A DNA stretch of 56,428 bases from CAZEAP01 sp964510315 (lineage in GTDB: Bacteria > Planctomycetota > Brocadiia > SM23-32), in assembly GCA_964510315.1 (NCBI GenBank), contig CAZEAP010000023.1, positions 1-56,428 on the forward strand, in the 5' to 3' direction. Position 1 is the stretch's first letter, and every line of letters begins with the position of its first letter. This document shows, piece by piece, positions 38,966 to 48,266 of the stretch. The notes below the pieces were generated by a model that worked only from the letters and a program-made list of their open reading frames with translations, searched no databases and was not told the origin of the DNA. A program made the position numbers and the translations under genes.

Positions 38966-40900
38966 ATGACCTGGCGAGCTTTCCTGATCGGCGTGCTCGG
39001 GGTGGTGGGTCTCAGCCTGCTGGACCCTTACACCTCCTTCATCACCGGTTACGGCTGGCTGATCATCGGCTCCTTCCCCACGGGCGCCGTCCTCATCATC
39101 GTGCTGTTGACCCTCGGGCTCAACGTGTTTCTGAAGCTGCTGCGCCGGGCGTGGGCCCTCTCGCAGGCGGAGTTGCTTCTCATCTGGTGCATGGTCATCG
39201 TCGGGGCCGTCGTGCCGACCGAGGGACTGGGCCGCTGGTGGTACCACATGCTCGCCGGGGGGCCCTACATGGCCCGCCGCGCCGACATCGATTGGGAAGA
39301 CGAGTCCCTGGCCGCTGCGCCGGAGGAGTTGGTGCTCAGCAAGAACCCGCGCTCGGAGGCCGCCCGGCGCTATTTCGAAGGCGGCGGCGAGCAGGGACGT
39401 GTGCCGTGGGGGCGGTGGCTGCGGCCGCTGCTGCACTGGGCGGCCTTCCTGCTGCCGCTTTACCTGGCGGTCTTTTTCCTGTGCGCCATGCTGCGGCGCC
39501 AGTGGGTGGAGGTGGAACGGCTGATGTTCCCACTGGCCCGCGTCCCCCTGGACTTCACCGAGGGGAGCGGCGAGGGCGGGCTGCTGACCGTGATCTTTCA
39601 GAAGAAGGGCTTCCTTGCCGGTCTCGTATTCGCCGCCGCGTTCCGGTTCGTGCGCGCCCTGCCGCTGCTGTTCGGCGCGGAGGGCGCCCTGCCGCTGAGC
39701 TTCCCGGTCGGGGACATTCTCCAGGGCACACCCCTGGAGGTGACCGGATTCGGCAACGTCAACCTCCACCTGACACACGTCGGCTTCGCCTACCTGGTGC
39801 CCGCGGACGTATCCTTGAGCGTCTGGCTCTTCTTCCTTTTCAGCCGGGCCGAGCTGCTGGTGGGCAACCGGCTGGCTCTCCCGGAGGCCGGCGGGGGGAC
39901 GTGGAGCCCCATGATGCGCTGGCAGCAGTTCGGCGCTTACATCACCTTCATGGGGGGCATGCTGTTCATGGCCCGCCGGCACCTGGCGGCGGTCTTCCGG
40001 CGGGCATTCGGCGCGGCGGCCTCCGCCGGGGAGGAGCGGGAACCGGTGCCCTACCGCTTTGCCTTCTGGGGCTTCGTGGCCTCCGTGCTGGTGTGCTGCG
40101 GCTGGTATGCCTACCACGGGATGAACGTCCTCGTCGGCATCGTCGTGCTCTTGCTCCTGCTGACCTCCTTCATGGTCTATGCCCGCATCGTCTCCCAGGC
40201 GGGCGTGCCGGTGGTCCGGAACCAGTGGAGCCTCACCACGGTCATCGGCGGGATCGGTGGACTGGGCGTGTTCGGGAGCAGCGGGGCGGTCATCGCCTCC
40301 ATGCAGTCCACGCTCCTATTGACCGGCTCTACTACCCACCTCGCCCCGATGGCCATGAACTCGTTCCGCATCGCGGAGGTGTTCAAGCGGCGGCGCAGGC
40401 TGCTGGTACCCGCACTGATGGTGGCCATCCTCGTCGCCATGGCGTGCACGACTCACACCGTGCTGACGCAGGCCTACTCGCAGGGGGCGGTGAACTTCCA
40501 GGACACCTGGGCCGTCAGTTCGGTGCCCAAGGGTGTTTTCAACGAGGCGCAGAGGGTCCTCCAGGGGCAGACCACCGAGTGGCATCGGCTGCACCTCCGG
40601 CCGTTTCTGTTCGGAACGTTCGGGATGGCCTTCCTGATGTTCATGCGGGCGCGGTTCTACTGGTGGCCGGTCCACGCCATCGGCCTGCTGACCGCCAGCA
40701 GTTGGAACATGGTTCATCGGCTCTGGCTGGCGTTTCTGCTGGGATGGCTGATCAAGATCGGCGTGATGAAGCTGGGCGGCGGCCGGGCGCTCCGGCGCGG
40801 TCGCTACTTCTTCATCGGGGTGATCGTCGTAGAGGGCTTCGTCACGGGCATATCCGCAATTGTCCGCACCGCCACCGGCGGCGCCGTCCCCGGCTTCTGA
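38966..40900 (+). CDS. Polytopic membrane protein (DUF6785/DUF6784-like)
   Basis: The 644 residues carry at least twelve hydrophobic segments. The N-terminal LIGVLGVVGLSLLDPYTSFI, the EGLGRWWYHML motif and VVRNQWSLTTVIGGIGGLG resemble the large membrane proteins annotated DUF6785/DUF6784 in planctomycete-like genomes, some of which are compared to OPT transporters (recollection, not checked). No signal peptide is separate from TM1. It starts 146 nt after phoU, has no visible Pho box, and function is unknown. Transport is inferred from topology only. Confidence 0.7.
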   Translation: MTWRAFLIGVLGVVGLSLLDPYTSFITGYGWLIIGSFPTGAVLIIVLLTLGLNVFLKLLRRAWALSQAELLLIWCMVIVGAVVPTEGLGRWWYHMLAGGPYMARRADIDWEDESLAAAPEELVLSKNPRSEAARRYFEGGGEQGRVPWGRWLRPLLHWAAFLLPLYLAVFFLCAMLRRQWVEVERLMFPLARVPLDFTEGSGEGGLLTVIFQKKGFLAGLVFAAAFRFVRALPLLFGAEGALPLSFPVGDILQGTPLEVTGFGNVNLHLTHVGFAYLVPADVSLSVWLFFLFSRAELLVGNRLALPEAGGGTWSPMMRWQQFGAYITFMGGMLFMARRHLAAVFRRAFGAAASAGEEREPVPYRFAFWGFVASVLVCCGWYAYHGMNVLVGIVVLLLLLTSFMVYARIVSQAGVPVVRNQWSLTTVIGGIGGLGVFGSSGAVIASMQSTLLLTGSTTHLAPMAMNSFRIAEVFKRRRRLLVPALMVAILVAMACTTHTVLTQAYSQGAVNFQDTWAVSSVPKGVFNEAQRVLQGQTTEWHRLHLRPFLFGTFGMAFLMFMRARFYWWPVHAIGLLTASSWNMVHRLWLAFLLGWLIKIGVMKLGGGRALRRGRYFFIGVIVVEGFVTGISAIVRTATGGAVPGF

Positions 40901-40976
40901 CAGTCCTGCCGGGAACGGGTCGGTTTTACAGGAGCCCTGCTTACCCGCCCAGATTCCGGCCCTGAGAGCCCAAGCT

Positions 40977-41256
40977 GCTCTGTAGCTGGTTTCCTGTGCC
41001 GTTGTGCCTGCGCGATTTCTTCCCTCCGTGCCCTTCGTGTTCTTCGTGGTTCCTGTTTTCCCGTCCGCCTTCGCTCTGTAGCTGGTTTCCTGTGCCGTTG
41101 TGCCTGCGCGATTTCTTCCCTCCGTGCCCTTCGTGTTCTTCGTGGTTCCTGTTTTCCCGTCCGCCTTCGCTCTGTAGCTGGTTTCCTGTGCCGTTGTGCC
41201 TGCGCGGTTTCTTCCCTCCGTGCCCTCTGTGTCTCCGTGGTTCCCTTCGCCGTTGT
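40977..41256. repeat. 96-bp tandem repeat, 2 exact units plus a degenerate third
   Basis: Units start at 40977, 41073 and 41169 with GCTCTGTAGCTGG. The first two are identical; the third diverges after about 55 bp. Each unit contains CTTCGTGTTCTTCGTGGTT. The length divides by 3, so a repetitive open frame runs through, but composition (Pro/Cys/Phe-rich) and lack of a ribosome site argue against translation. The rest of the 481-nt gap (to 41381) shows a doubled AATTCAG and no gene. Confidence 0.92.
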
Positions 41257-41381
41257 TGCCGTTCCTTCAGAATTCAGAATTCAGACTTCATACTTCTCCC
41301 CCGCCCCCTTGACAGTCCGGCCCTCAGGCGCCAAACTTCCCTTCTCATACGAGCCCAGACACTGTGCCGGGAGACGAGACG

Positions 41382-43667
41382 ATGTCCACCGTGGAAAAGT
41401 ACGGGCGCTTCATCGAGGAGGAGGGCTGTTTCGAGCTGACCGACCCCGATCCGCCCCGCAAGTGGACCAACGTCCACTACAATAAGATCGGCGACGATGA
41501 GATCTACGTCGAGTTCACCAACATCGGCGACGGCACCACCTACGTGCGCGACAGGGAAGGGCGCCGCTGCGCGCTGGTCGGCTGGGACTGCAGCTACGTT
41601 TACATTCGGGACGAGGACAGCGGCACGGTATTCTGCCCCGCCGGCGCACCCGCTCCGCAGGAGGTGGAGGACTTCTCGTGCCGCTACTGGGCGGCCAAGA
41701 CGGAAATCTCCGGCACCTGCGAAGGGCTGCGCGCCACACAGCGCTGCTTCTGCCCCGCCGACTACGCCATCGAGGTGTGGACGGTCACCATCGAGAACCT
41801 CACCGACCGCCCCCGCAACCTCTCGGTCTTCGCCTACGCCATGTTCCAGCTCACCGGCTGCGACGAGGAGGGCGAATACGTGGGCAAGGACAACTACGCG
41901 GAGGTCATCGGCGAGATCGGCGGCACGCTGGTCACCAACCGCAACCGCTTCACGCCCACCGACCGCTACAAAGGTTACCTGGTGAGCCTGGAGGACTTTG
42001 TGGCCGGCGACGGCTACCGCGACCAGTTCCTGCGCAGCGAGTTCTCCGCCGGAACGCCGCGCATACTCTGGGGGGCCGACTGCGAGAACCGGGCCTACTA
42101 CGGACCCGACTGCGCCGGCATCGTGCAGACGAAGCTCACCATACCCCCCGGCGGCACGGGCAGGGAGGACTTCCTGATCGGCCAGGCCGCCTCCGCCGAG
42201 GAGGTCAAGCAGGTGCGCGAGGAGCTGACGCCGGAGAAGCTGGACGCGATGTGCGAAGAGCAGATGGAGACCGAGCGGCGGCGCGCCGATGCCTTCCGCA
42301 TCGAAACCGGTCACAAGAACTACGACGCCCTGGTGAACCACTTCGTCAAGAAGCAGTTCTACCTCTACCTGATCAACAAGAGCGGCTTCCGCGACAACCT
42401 TCAGGTGGACTGCGCCATGGCGATGGTGGACCAGGACGTCGCCGAGGATAACCTCCTGCGCGCCCTTGCCAGCCAATGGCCCGACGGCAGCGTGCCCCAC
42501 GGCTTCCGCCCCCTGAACCGGCAGCAGTACTCGGACAAACCGGCCTGGATCATGATGACCGTCCCGGAGCTGATCAAGGAGAGCGGTGACCTGTCCCTGC
42601 TGGACGAGGAGGTGCCCTACTTCGAGAGCGACGAGACGGGGACCGTCTGGGACCACATGCTCCGGGCCATGCGCTTCCTGGCCTCCGACCTGGGGGCGCA
42701 CGGGCTGTGCGACCAGCACCACGCCGATTGGAACGACGGGCTGGAGGCCACCCGGGAAGCGGGCGACCGGGAGTCGGTGATGGTCACCCAGCAGCTCTGC
42801 TACGGCCTGCGGGAGGTGGCGGAGCTGGCCCGCCGGCGGGACGACGACCTGGTCGTGGGCGAGTGCCGCCGGCTCTACGACGAGTTCAAAGACCGCCTCA
42901 ACGAGGTGGCATGGGACGGGGAATGGTACGTCCGCACGGTCTGCGGGGACGGCTACAAGATCGGCTCGTCCGAAAACGACGAGGGCCAGATATTCCTCAA
43001 CACCCAGAGCTGGGCGGTCCTCTCCGGTATCGCACCCGATGACAGGGCGCAGCTCTGCATGTCCAAAGTCGACGATCTGCTGGAGGAGGACGTCGGATAC
43101 CGCATATGCTATCCGGCGTTTACCAGATACGACCCGCGGGTGGGCAGGATGTCCAACTCCATGCCGGGGCACGCCGAGAACGGCGGCTGCTACAACCACG
43201 CCGCCGGCTTCAAGGGCGTGGCCGACTGCATACTGGGACGCCCCGAGAAGGCGTGGGAAACCTTTGTGAAAGTAGCCCCCGACAACCCCGAGAATCCGGT
43301 CTCGGTCTCGACCGTGGAGCCCTTCATGTTCACCAACTCCTACTCGATGTGCGAATACGTCTACGGGAAGGCCGGCCTGCCGTGGCGAACGGGGACGGCC
43401 GCCTGGTTCGCGCGGCTGCTGATCGAGTGGATCCTGGGCGCCCGCCGGGGCTACGACGGACTGGTCCTCCAGCCCTGCCTCACCCGGACCATCCCCCACG
43501 CGAAGGTAGTGCGGCGGTTCAGGGGCGCCAGCTACGAGATCGAGCTGGACAACTCGGCCGGCCGCTGCATCGGCGTCACCTCGATCTCGGTGGATGGAGA
43601 GAAGATTGACGGCAACGTCCTGCCCACCTTCGAAGGCGGCGTGCACAAGGTCGAGGTCATCATCTGA
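41382..43667 (+). CDS. GH94-family glycoside phosphorylase
   Basis: The 761 residues match GH94 layout: an N-terminal beta-sandwich (WTNVHYNKIGDDEIYVEFTN), linker helices and an (alpha/alpha)6 barrel. DWND at 449-452 (HHADWNDGLEATRE) carries the likely general acid. GFRDNLQVDCAM and GHAENGGCYNHAAGFKGVAD follow the cellobiose/chitobiose phosphorylase pattern. It would cleave a beta-linked disaccharide with phosphate to release a sugar 1-phosphate, saving ATP. The exact disaccharide is not readable. No signal peptide, so cytoplasmic. It is 68 nt before the GH116 gene. Confidence 0.9.
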   Translation: MSTVEKYGRFIEEEGCFELTDPDPPRKWTNVHYNKIGDDEIYVEFTNIGDGTTYVRDREGRRCALVGWDCSYVYIRDEDSGTVFCPAGAPAPQEVEDFSCRYWAAKTEISGTCEGLRATQRCFCPADYAIEVWTVTIENLTDRPRNLSVFAYAMFQLTGCDEEGEYVGKDNYAEVIGEIGGTLVTNRNRFTPTDRYKGYLVSLEDFVAGDGYRDQFLRSEFSAGTPRILWGADCENRAYYGPDCAGIVQTKLTIPPGGTGREDFLIGQAASAEEVKQVREELTPEKLDAMCEEQMETERRRADAFRIETGHKNYDALVNHFVKKQFYLYLINKSGFRDNLQVDCAMAMVDQDVAEDNLLRALASQWPDGSVPHGFRPLNRQQYSDKPAWIMMTVPELIKESGDLSLLDEEVPYFESDETGTVWDHMLRAMRFLASDLGAHGLCDQHHADWNDGLEATREAGDRESVMVTQQLCYGLREVAELARRRDDDLVVGECRRLYDEFKDRLNEVAWDGEWYVRTVCGDGYKIGSSENDEGQIFLNTQSWAVLSGIAPDDRAQLCMSKVDDLLEEDVGYRICYPAFTRYDPRVGRMSNSMPGHAENGGCYNHAAGFKGVADCILGRPEKAWETFVKVAPDNPENPVSVSTVEPFMFTNSYSMCEYVYGKAGLPWRTGTAAWFARLLIEWILGARRGYDGLVLQPCLTRTIPHAKVVRRFRGASYEIELDNSAGRCIGVTSISVDGEKIDGNVLPTFEGGVHKVEVII

Positions 43668-43735
43668 GCGCTGCTTCGCTTCCCGGCGGTCCGCCCCTGC
43701 GACGGAACCACCGCAAAAGCAGAACGGAGATCGAC

Positions 43736-46222
43736 ATGCCCTACGAAACAAGCATGGAACGGAACGACAAGGCCCGCAGCGGCGTCGCCCTCGGCGGGCT
43801 GGGGACCGGCGCATTCGAGCTGCACGAGGACGGCATCTTCCGGAACTGGAACATCTTCAACAACTATCCCCTCGGCACCGGCGAACCGCTGGAATGGGCG
43901 GAAGACTCGATGCTGTTCTTCATCCTCCGCTACGAGGTGGAGGGCGAGTACCCGAAGATGAAGATCCTCCAGGTCACCGAGGGCTACGACGTCGGCGCCA
44001 TCCGCAACCATTATTACGAGTTCCCGTGGCTGGAGGGCGTGGATCGGATCGACTACGAGGCACGGTTCCCGTTCGTCAACGTGAAGTTCACCGACGCGGA
44101 GATGCCGCTGGAGGTGGAGATGGAAGCCTTCAGCCCCTTCATCCCCCACGACGTGAAGAACTCCGCACTCCCCGCCGCCATATTCAACTTCCGGCTCAGC
44201 TCCCGCATCGACCGGCCCGTCCACGTCATGCTCGCGGCCTCCATGCGGAACGCCGTCGGCTACGACGTGGAGGAGAAATACCACGTCACCAACGTCATCG
44301 ACCGGGAAGGCTATCGGCTCTTCGAGCTGACCGAGGGCGGCATGGACCAGACCCACAGCTCCTTCGGCTCCCAGGCAATGGCCTCACTCCACCCCGGTTC
44401 CGGGTACTACACCGGCTGGGAGGTCCACCATCCCTACTACGAGGTACTGATCCGCAACCGCGAGTTGCCCGACTACGACGACACCGCCGGCCGCAACAGC
44501 GAAGAGGAGGAGACCGGGGAACTCCGGGCGGTCTGCGACCTCTATGCCACCATCGGCCGTTCGGCCCGGCTGGAGCCCGGCCAGGAGTTGGAGCACAGCT
44601 TCGTGGCCGGCTGGCACTTTGCCAACCTCTATAACCGGGAACGCACCCACGTCGAGGGCCACTACTACGCGAACCACTTCGAGTCGGCCCCGGAGGTTGT
44701 GGACTACGTGGTCGAACACATGGAAGACCTGCGGACGCGATCCCTGCGGTTCACAAGGGACTTCTTCGACAGCAGCGCCCCGGCTTTCGTGCTCGATCAG
44801 GTCAACTCCCAGCTCAACACGTTCTTCACCAGCAGTTGGCTGAACCGCGAAGGCAAGTTCGGCATCCTGGAGGGCCTGGCCCCCGACCACTCCTACGGGC
44901 CCCTGGCCACCGTCGACGTCAGCCTCTACGGGGCCATGGCCGTCTCCGCCCTTTTCCCCGAACTGCACAAGAGCATGATGAAGGCCCACAGGGACCTGCA
45001 GGCGCCTTCCGGGGAGGTGGGTCACGGCATCGGCAAGGACTTCCGGATGACCGACGTTCAGGAGACGGTCACCGGCCGCATCGATCTTCCCTCCCAGTAC
45101 GTCATCCTGGCCCTCCGGGGATTTTTCTGGACGGGCGACCGGGACTACCTGGAGGACATGTGGCCGTCGGTGAAGGCGGCACTGGACTACGTGCTGCGGG
45201 AAAGGGACCCCGACGGCGACAGCATCCCGGACATGCAGGGAGCCATGTGCACATACGACAACTTCAAGATGTGGGGTGCCTCCAGCTACGTCGGCTCCCT
45301 GTGGCTTTCGGCCCTCAGTCAGGCCGTTGAGGCGGCCGAGGTGCTTGACGATTCAGAGGCGGCGCAGAAGTACGCCGACGTCCTCCAGGACGCCCGCGAG
45401 ACCTTCGTGCACAAACTGTGGAACGGCCGCTATTTCCGCCTCTACGACGACAGCGAAGGCGAAACGGGCGAAAGCGACGAGGGCTGCCTCACCGATCAGG
45501 TCATCGGGCAGTGGACCAACGACCTGATCGGGGCGGAAGACATACTGGACAGGCCGAAGCTGAAGAGTGCGCTGCGGACCATCTGCGACATGTCCCGCCA
45601 GCCCTGGGGCCTGGTGAACTGCCGCTGGCCGGATGATGAATTCCTCCATCCGGTGCCCGAGGACTGCTGGCACGACCAGTCCAACACCTGCTGGTCGGGG
45701 GTCGAGCTGGCCTTCGCCTCCTTCCTGCTCTACGAGGACATGGTGGAGGAAGCCCTGGCGGTGATCCGCAACGTGGACGCCCGCTACCGGAAATGGGGGC
45801 TCTACTGGGACCACATCGAGTTCGGCGGGCATTACTACCGGCCGATGTCGGCATGGGGCATCATCAACGGCCTGCTCGGGCTGGCCGTCCGCGACGAGGA
45901 GTATGTATTCGACCCGAAGCTGCCCGACGGGGACCTCCGTCTGTTCTTCAGCTTCGGCGACGGCATCGCCCACTACCGGCGTGAGCTGTCCGAGGAGGCC
46001 GAACGGCTGGGCATCGAGGTCCACACCGGAAGGCTACAGTGCGGCCGGTTGGAGTTCACCCTGACAAAGCCGGACTGCTCGGAAGCCGTGGTGGAGTGCG
46101 GGGGACTGGTGGTCGCCGGTGACCGATGCGCAGCGGAGTTCAGCGAGGGCCGCCTCATCCTGACCTTCTCCGAACCCCTGACGGTGGAGGCCGGCGAGGC
46201 ACTGGAAGCAACCGTCCGCTGA
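43736..46222 (+). CDS. GH116-family beta-glucosidase-like protein
   Basis: The 828 residues have an N-terminal beta domain (GVALGGLGTGAFELHEDGIF) and a C-terminal (alpha/alpha)6 barrel. The likely nucleophile is Glu379 (FGILEGLAPDH) and the acid/base Asp508 (TYDNFKMWGASSYVGSLWL), by alignment with GBA2/TxGH116. DPDGDSIPDMQGAM is the family loop before it. GH116 enzymes are beta-glucosidases or glucosylceramidases. No signal peptide, so probably cytoplasmic and working with the GH94 enzyme on imported oligosaccharides. GGAGATCGAC precedes the ATG. Confidence 0.9.
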   Translation: MPYETSMERNDKARSGVALGGLGTGAFELHEDGIFRNWNIFNNYPLGTGEPLEWAEDSMLFFILRYEVEGEYPKMKILQVTEGYDVGAIRNHYYEFPWLEGVDRIDYEARFPFVNVKFTDAEMPLEVEMEAFSPFIPHDVKNSALPAAIFNFRLSSRIDRPVHVMLAASMRNAVGYDVEEKYHVTNVIDREGYRLFELTEGGMDQTHSSFGSQAMASLHPGSGYYTGWEVHHPYYEVLIRNRELPDYDDTAGRNSEEEETGELRAVCDLYATIGRSARLEPGQELEHSFVAGWHFANLYNRERTHVEGHYYANHFESAPEVVDYVVEHMEDLRTRSLRFTRDFFDSSAPAFVLDQVNSQLNTFFTSSWLNREGKFGILEGLAPDHSYGPLATVDVSLYGAMAVSALFPELHKSMMKAHRDLQAPSGEVGHGIGKDFRMTDVQETVTGRIDLPSQYVILALRGFFWTGDRDYLEDMWPSVKAALDYVLRERDPDGDSIPDMQGAMCTYDNFKMWGASSYVGSLWLSALSQAVEAAEVLDDSEAAQKYADVLQDARETFVHKLWNGRYFRLYDDSEGETGESDEGCLTDQVIGQWTNDLIGAEDILDRPKLKSALRTICDMSRQPWGLVNCRWPDDEFLHPVPEDCWHDQSNTCWSGVELAFASFLLYEDMVEEALAVIRNVDARYRKWGLYWDHIEFGGHYYRPMSAWGIINGLLGLAVRDEEYVFDPKLPDGDLRLFFSFGDGIAHYRRELSEEAERLGIEVHTGRLQCGRLEFTLTKPDCSEAVVECGGLVVAGDRCAAEFSEGRLILTFSEPLTVEAGEALEATVR

Positions 46223-46400
46223 GCCGCCCCGCCAGATGGCCGGTAGGGTCGCCGAGGCCCGCCTTCGCGCGCGGGCGCAGTGGCGTCCCGTCAGGTTTGC
46301 GACAAAAAGGCGGACCAGGGAGCACGACAGAAGCCAGGCCTCGTCAATAGCGGAACCGGTCTGCCGCCGCTCGGAGTGCAGCCGGCGGGTGCCGGCCCGG

Positions 46401-47252
46401 TTATTCCTTCATGCTCAGCAGCTTTTCCATGCTGCCGCGACGGGGGATAGTGCGGCCCGTCTCCCAGTTGGAGATGGTGTTGGCGGAGACGCCGAGGTTC
46501 TCGGCAAGTTCCCTCTGGGAGAGCCCGGCCTGCTCGCGCATCTGGCGGATTTCGTCGCCAGAGAGACCGCCCTTTGCGGAGGGCGCCCTGGCGGCGGGGC
46601 GCTCAACACGTCCCAGCCTGGCGTCGATTTCCCCACGGTCGGCTTCCATCAGTTCGGCCAGGGTTTTCCGGTTCTCGCGGCTTGGCTGCGTCTTCTCGGT
46701 CTCCCACGAAGTAACCGCGGCGCTGGAGACGCCGACCAGATCGGCCAGTTCGGCCTGAGACAGGTTCAGCTTGCTGCGCAGGGACTTGATCTTGGAGGGG
46801 CTGATAGAGGCCGGTATATGCTCTCGGTCGAGGGCCTCGTCGACCTCCTCCTGGTCCATGCTGCGCAGGGTGATTATCTGGGCCAGGTTGGACTTCCGCG
46901 GTTTGGATTTGCCGGTCTCCCAGGAGGTGACGGTGACCGGAGAGACTTCCAGCAGTTCGGCAAGTTCCTGCTGAGTCAGGTCAAAGCGGTTCCGGAGGCT
47001 TTTCAGTGTACGCCGGTTGAACCGCGCTTTTTCGACCTCCTCTTCCTCGGCCGGCGGCACGGCCATGCTGCGCCGACGCGCGGCCGCAAGTTCACTGACT
47101 TTGGAACTGATCTCCTCAACGTCTCTCTGGAGACCACGCAATTGTCTGCGGGCTTCGCGGACCTGGTCCGGCAGATCGCCCATTACTTCAGACGCCGCGC
47201 GTTTCCCATGATAGTAGATGAGATCGCGCAGTGCATCCTCAACTTTTCCCAT
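46401..47252 (-). CDS. Transcriptional regulator with three tandem XRE-type HTH domains
   Basis: The 283 residues have an N-terminal helix and coiled coil (about 1-60, REARRQLRGLQRDVEEISSK) followed by three HTH_3 domains: 82-120 (LTQQELAELLEVSPVTVTSW), 153-191 (LSQAELADLVGVSSAAVTSW) and 233-272 (LSQRELAENLGVSANTISNW). All three keep the Q-x-x-L-A and W-E-t-G-K/R core. XRE proteins normally carry one HTH per chain. The coiled coil suggests oligomerisation and cooperative binding to a long operator, which is inference. A promoter and inverted-repeat operator candidate lie upstream. GAGGAGGGGGAG precedes the ATG. Confidence 0.92.
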   Translation of the reverse strand: MGKVEDALRDLIYYHGKRAASEVMGDLPDQVREARRQLRGLQRDVEEISSKVSELAAARRRSMAVPPAEEEEVEKARFNRRTLKSLRNRFDLTQQELAELLEVSPVTVTSWETGKSKPRKSNLAQIITLRSMDQEEVDEALDREHIPASISPSKIKSLRSKLNLSQAELADLVGVSSAAVTSWETEKTQPSRENRKTLAELMEADRGEIDARLGRVERPAARAPSAKGGLSGDEIRQMREQAGLSQRELAENLGVSANTISNWETGRTIPRRGSMEKLLSMKE

Positions 47253-47281
47253 CTCCCCCTCCTCTACGCGAATCCGGCAAT

Positions 47282-47348
47282 GTAGAGCGTTTAAACATGA
47301 ATCTACCAGTACTGTCCAAAGTATAGCACGCGAGGTTCAGCATCGCAA
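47282..47348 (-). promoter_or_regulatory. Promoter and candidate operator of the triple-HTH gene
   Basis: On the minus strand, TTGCGA (47348-47343), a 17-nt spacer and TATACT (47325-47320) precede the gene. Between promoter and ATG lies an inverted repeat GTAGA (47282-47286) and TCTAC (47302-47306) around a GTTTAAAC palindrome (47289-47296), a plausible autoregulatory operator. Confidence 0.55.
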
Positions 47349-47408
47349 GGAACACCACAACTCTAAGCAGAAAGTCATGATTGTGCAACATGCAGATGAC
47401 TGACTCTG

Positions 47409-47499
47409 GAGTGCGGCGCCTCGGCGCCGCCCTTCGACCGTGCTCAGGGCCTTGAGCCTGTCGAAAGGCTCTAAATCCCGGCGGCTTGCCGCCGCACTC
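47409..47499. repeat. MITE-like 91-bp element with 10-bp terminal inverted repeats
   Basis: GAGTGCGGCG (47409-47418) is inverted at 47490-47499. Inside are a GGCGCC palindrome, a long imperfect hairpin (CCTTCGAC to GTCGAAAGG around GCTCAGG/CCTTGAGC) and CGGCGGCTTGCCGCCG. The surrounding gap (47253-47993) otherwise holds no gene; a weak SRP-like motif at 47668-47687 is treated as rejected. Confidence 0.6.
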
Positions 47500-47993
47500 G
47501 AAGGGAACTCGAAGGTTTTGCCGCCCCTGGATGGGATGTTGCAGCTTCCTGAATCCGTATTTAGGTTCAGTCCCCGGGTAAAGCGACTCCACCTTGCCCT
47601 CTGACCCGCCGACAGGCTCCAACCGAACTGATATTTTGTGGGTTGCCCCGCCTGGACCCCAACCGAGGCTGCTCTTCCGGTCTGCCCCAGAACCGCCTTG
47701 ACGGGAGTATCACCGGGCTGCAGCGACGGAGGAATACTTGATTCCGCCCCGGCCCCCCGTCTATCCTATCATTAATAGGAAAAGCAGTCGCCGGGCGCCT
47801 TCTCTGCGGTGGTTGCGTGGTTCAGTCACCGGGCCGCTCCCGAGAAGTTGAGCGGCAACCGGCATCTCCGCCTTTTGAGGGCGGACAGGTGAATCCGGAT
47901 GTCCCCGGGCAGCCTGCGGCATGGGCGCGGACGGTGTAGAGTTTCTCTTCTCCCTCACAAAGGTTTGGGCTCCGGGTGATACCCCAAAGCGAA

Positions 47994-48266
47994 ATGTTGA
48001 CGCTCCTGCTGGGGCTGGCGGCGACGCTGTTCCTTCTGGTCAACCACTCCGTGCTGGAACGGCTCCCCCGGTGGCGACTGTTGCTGGCCGGATTTTACTT
48101 TTTCCTGGCCGGCTGGAGCGCAGGAATTGTTGAGGAAGTTTTCGCCCGTTCGGCTCTCAACGCCGCCGAGCAAACTTCCACCGCGGCGGGTTCGGTTCTG
48201 CTGGCCGCATGGTGCTGCATCTGCCTGTTCAGAGGAAAAGAACATGGAGCTGCTCGGAGCGGTTGA
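47994..48266 (+). CDS. Small membrane protein preceding the cyclase
   Basis: The 90-residue protein (ATG 47994; a GTG at 47976 would add six) has two or three TM helices (LLLGLAATLFLLVNHSVLER; LLLAGFYFFLAGWSAGIVEE; a third near AGSVLLAAWCCICLF). It overlaps the cyclase start by 23 nt, so the two are translationally coupled. No named family recognised. Its topology resembles the membrane N-terminus of the cyclase itself. Confidence 0.6.
   Translation: MLTLLLGLAATLFLLVNHSVLERLPRWRLLLAGFYFFLAGWSAGIVEEVFARSALNAAEQTSTAAGSVLLAAWCCICLFRGKEHGAARSG

Noticed and set aside
40996..41439. 147-codon ORF across the tandem repeat
   Set aside because: It arises because the repeat length is a multiple of three. 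Composition is Pro/Cys/Phe-rich, it has no ribosome site and it overlaps the GH94 start.
47668..47687. SRP-RNA-like motif on the minus strand (CAGACCGGAAGAGCAGCC)
   Set aside because: It resembles the 4.5S tip (GGAA tetraloop, AGCAGCC), and an outer CTGGGG/CCTCGG stem can form. However, the short stem next to GGAA does not pair and no promoter or terminator frames it. A covariance-model search would settle it.
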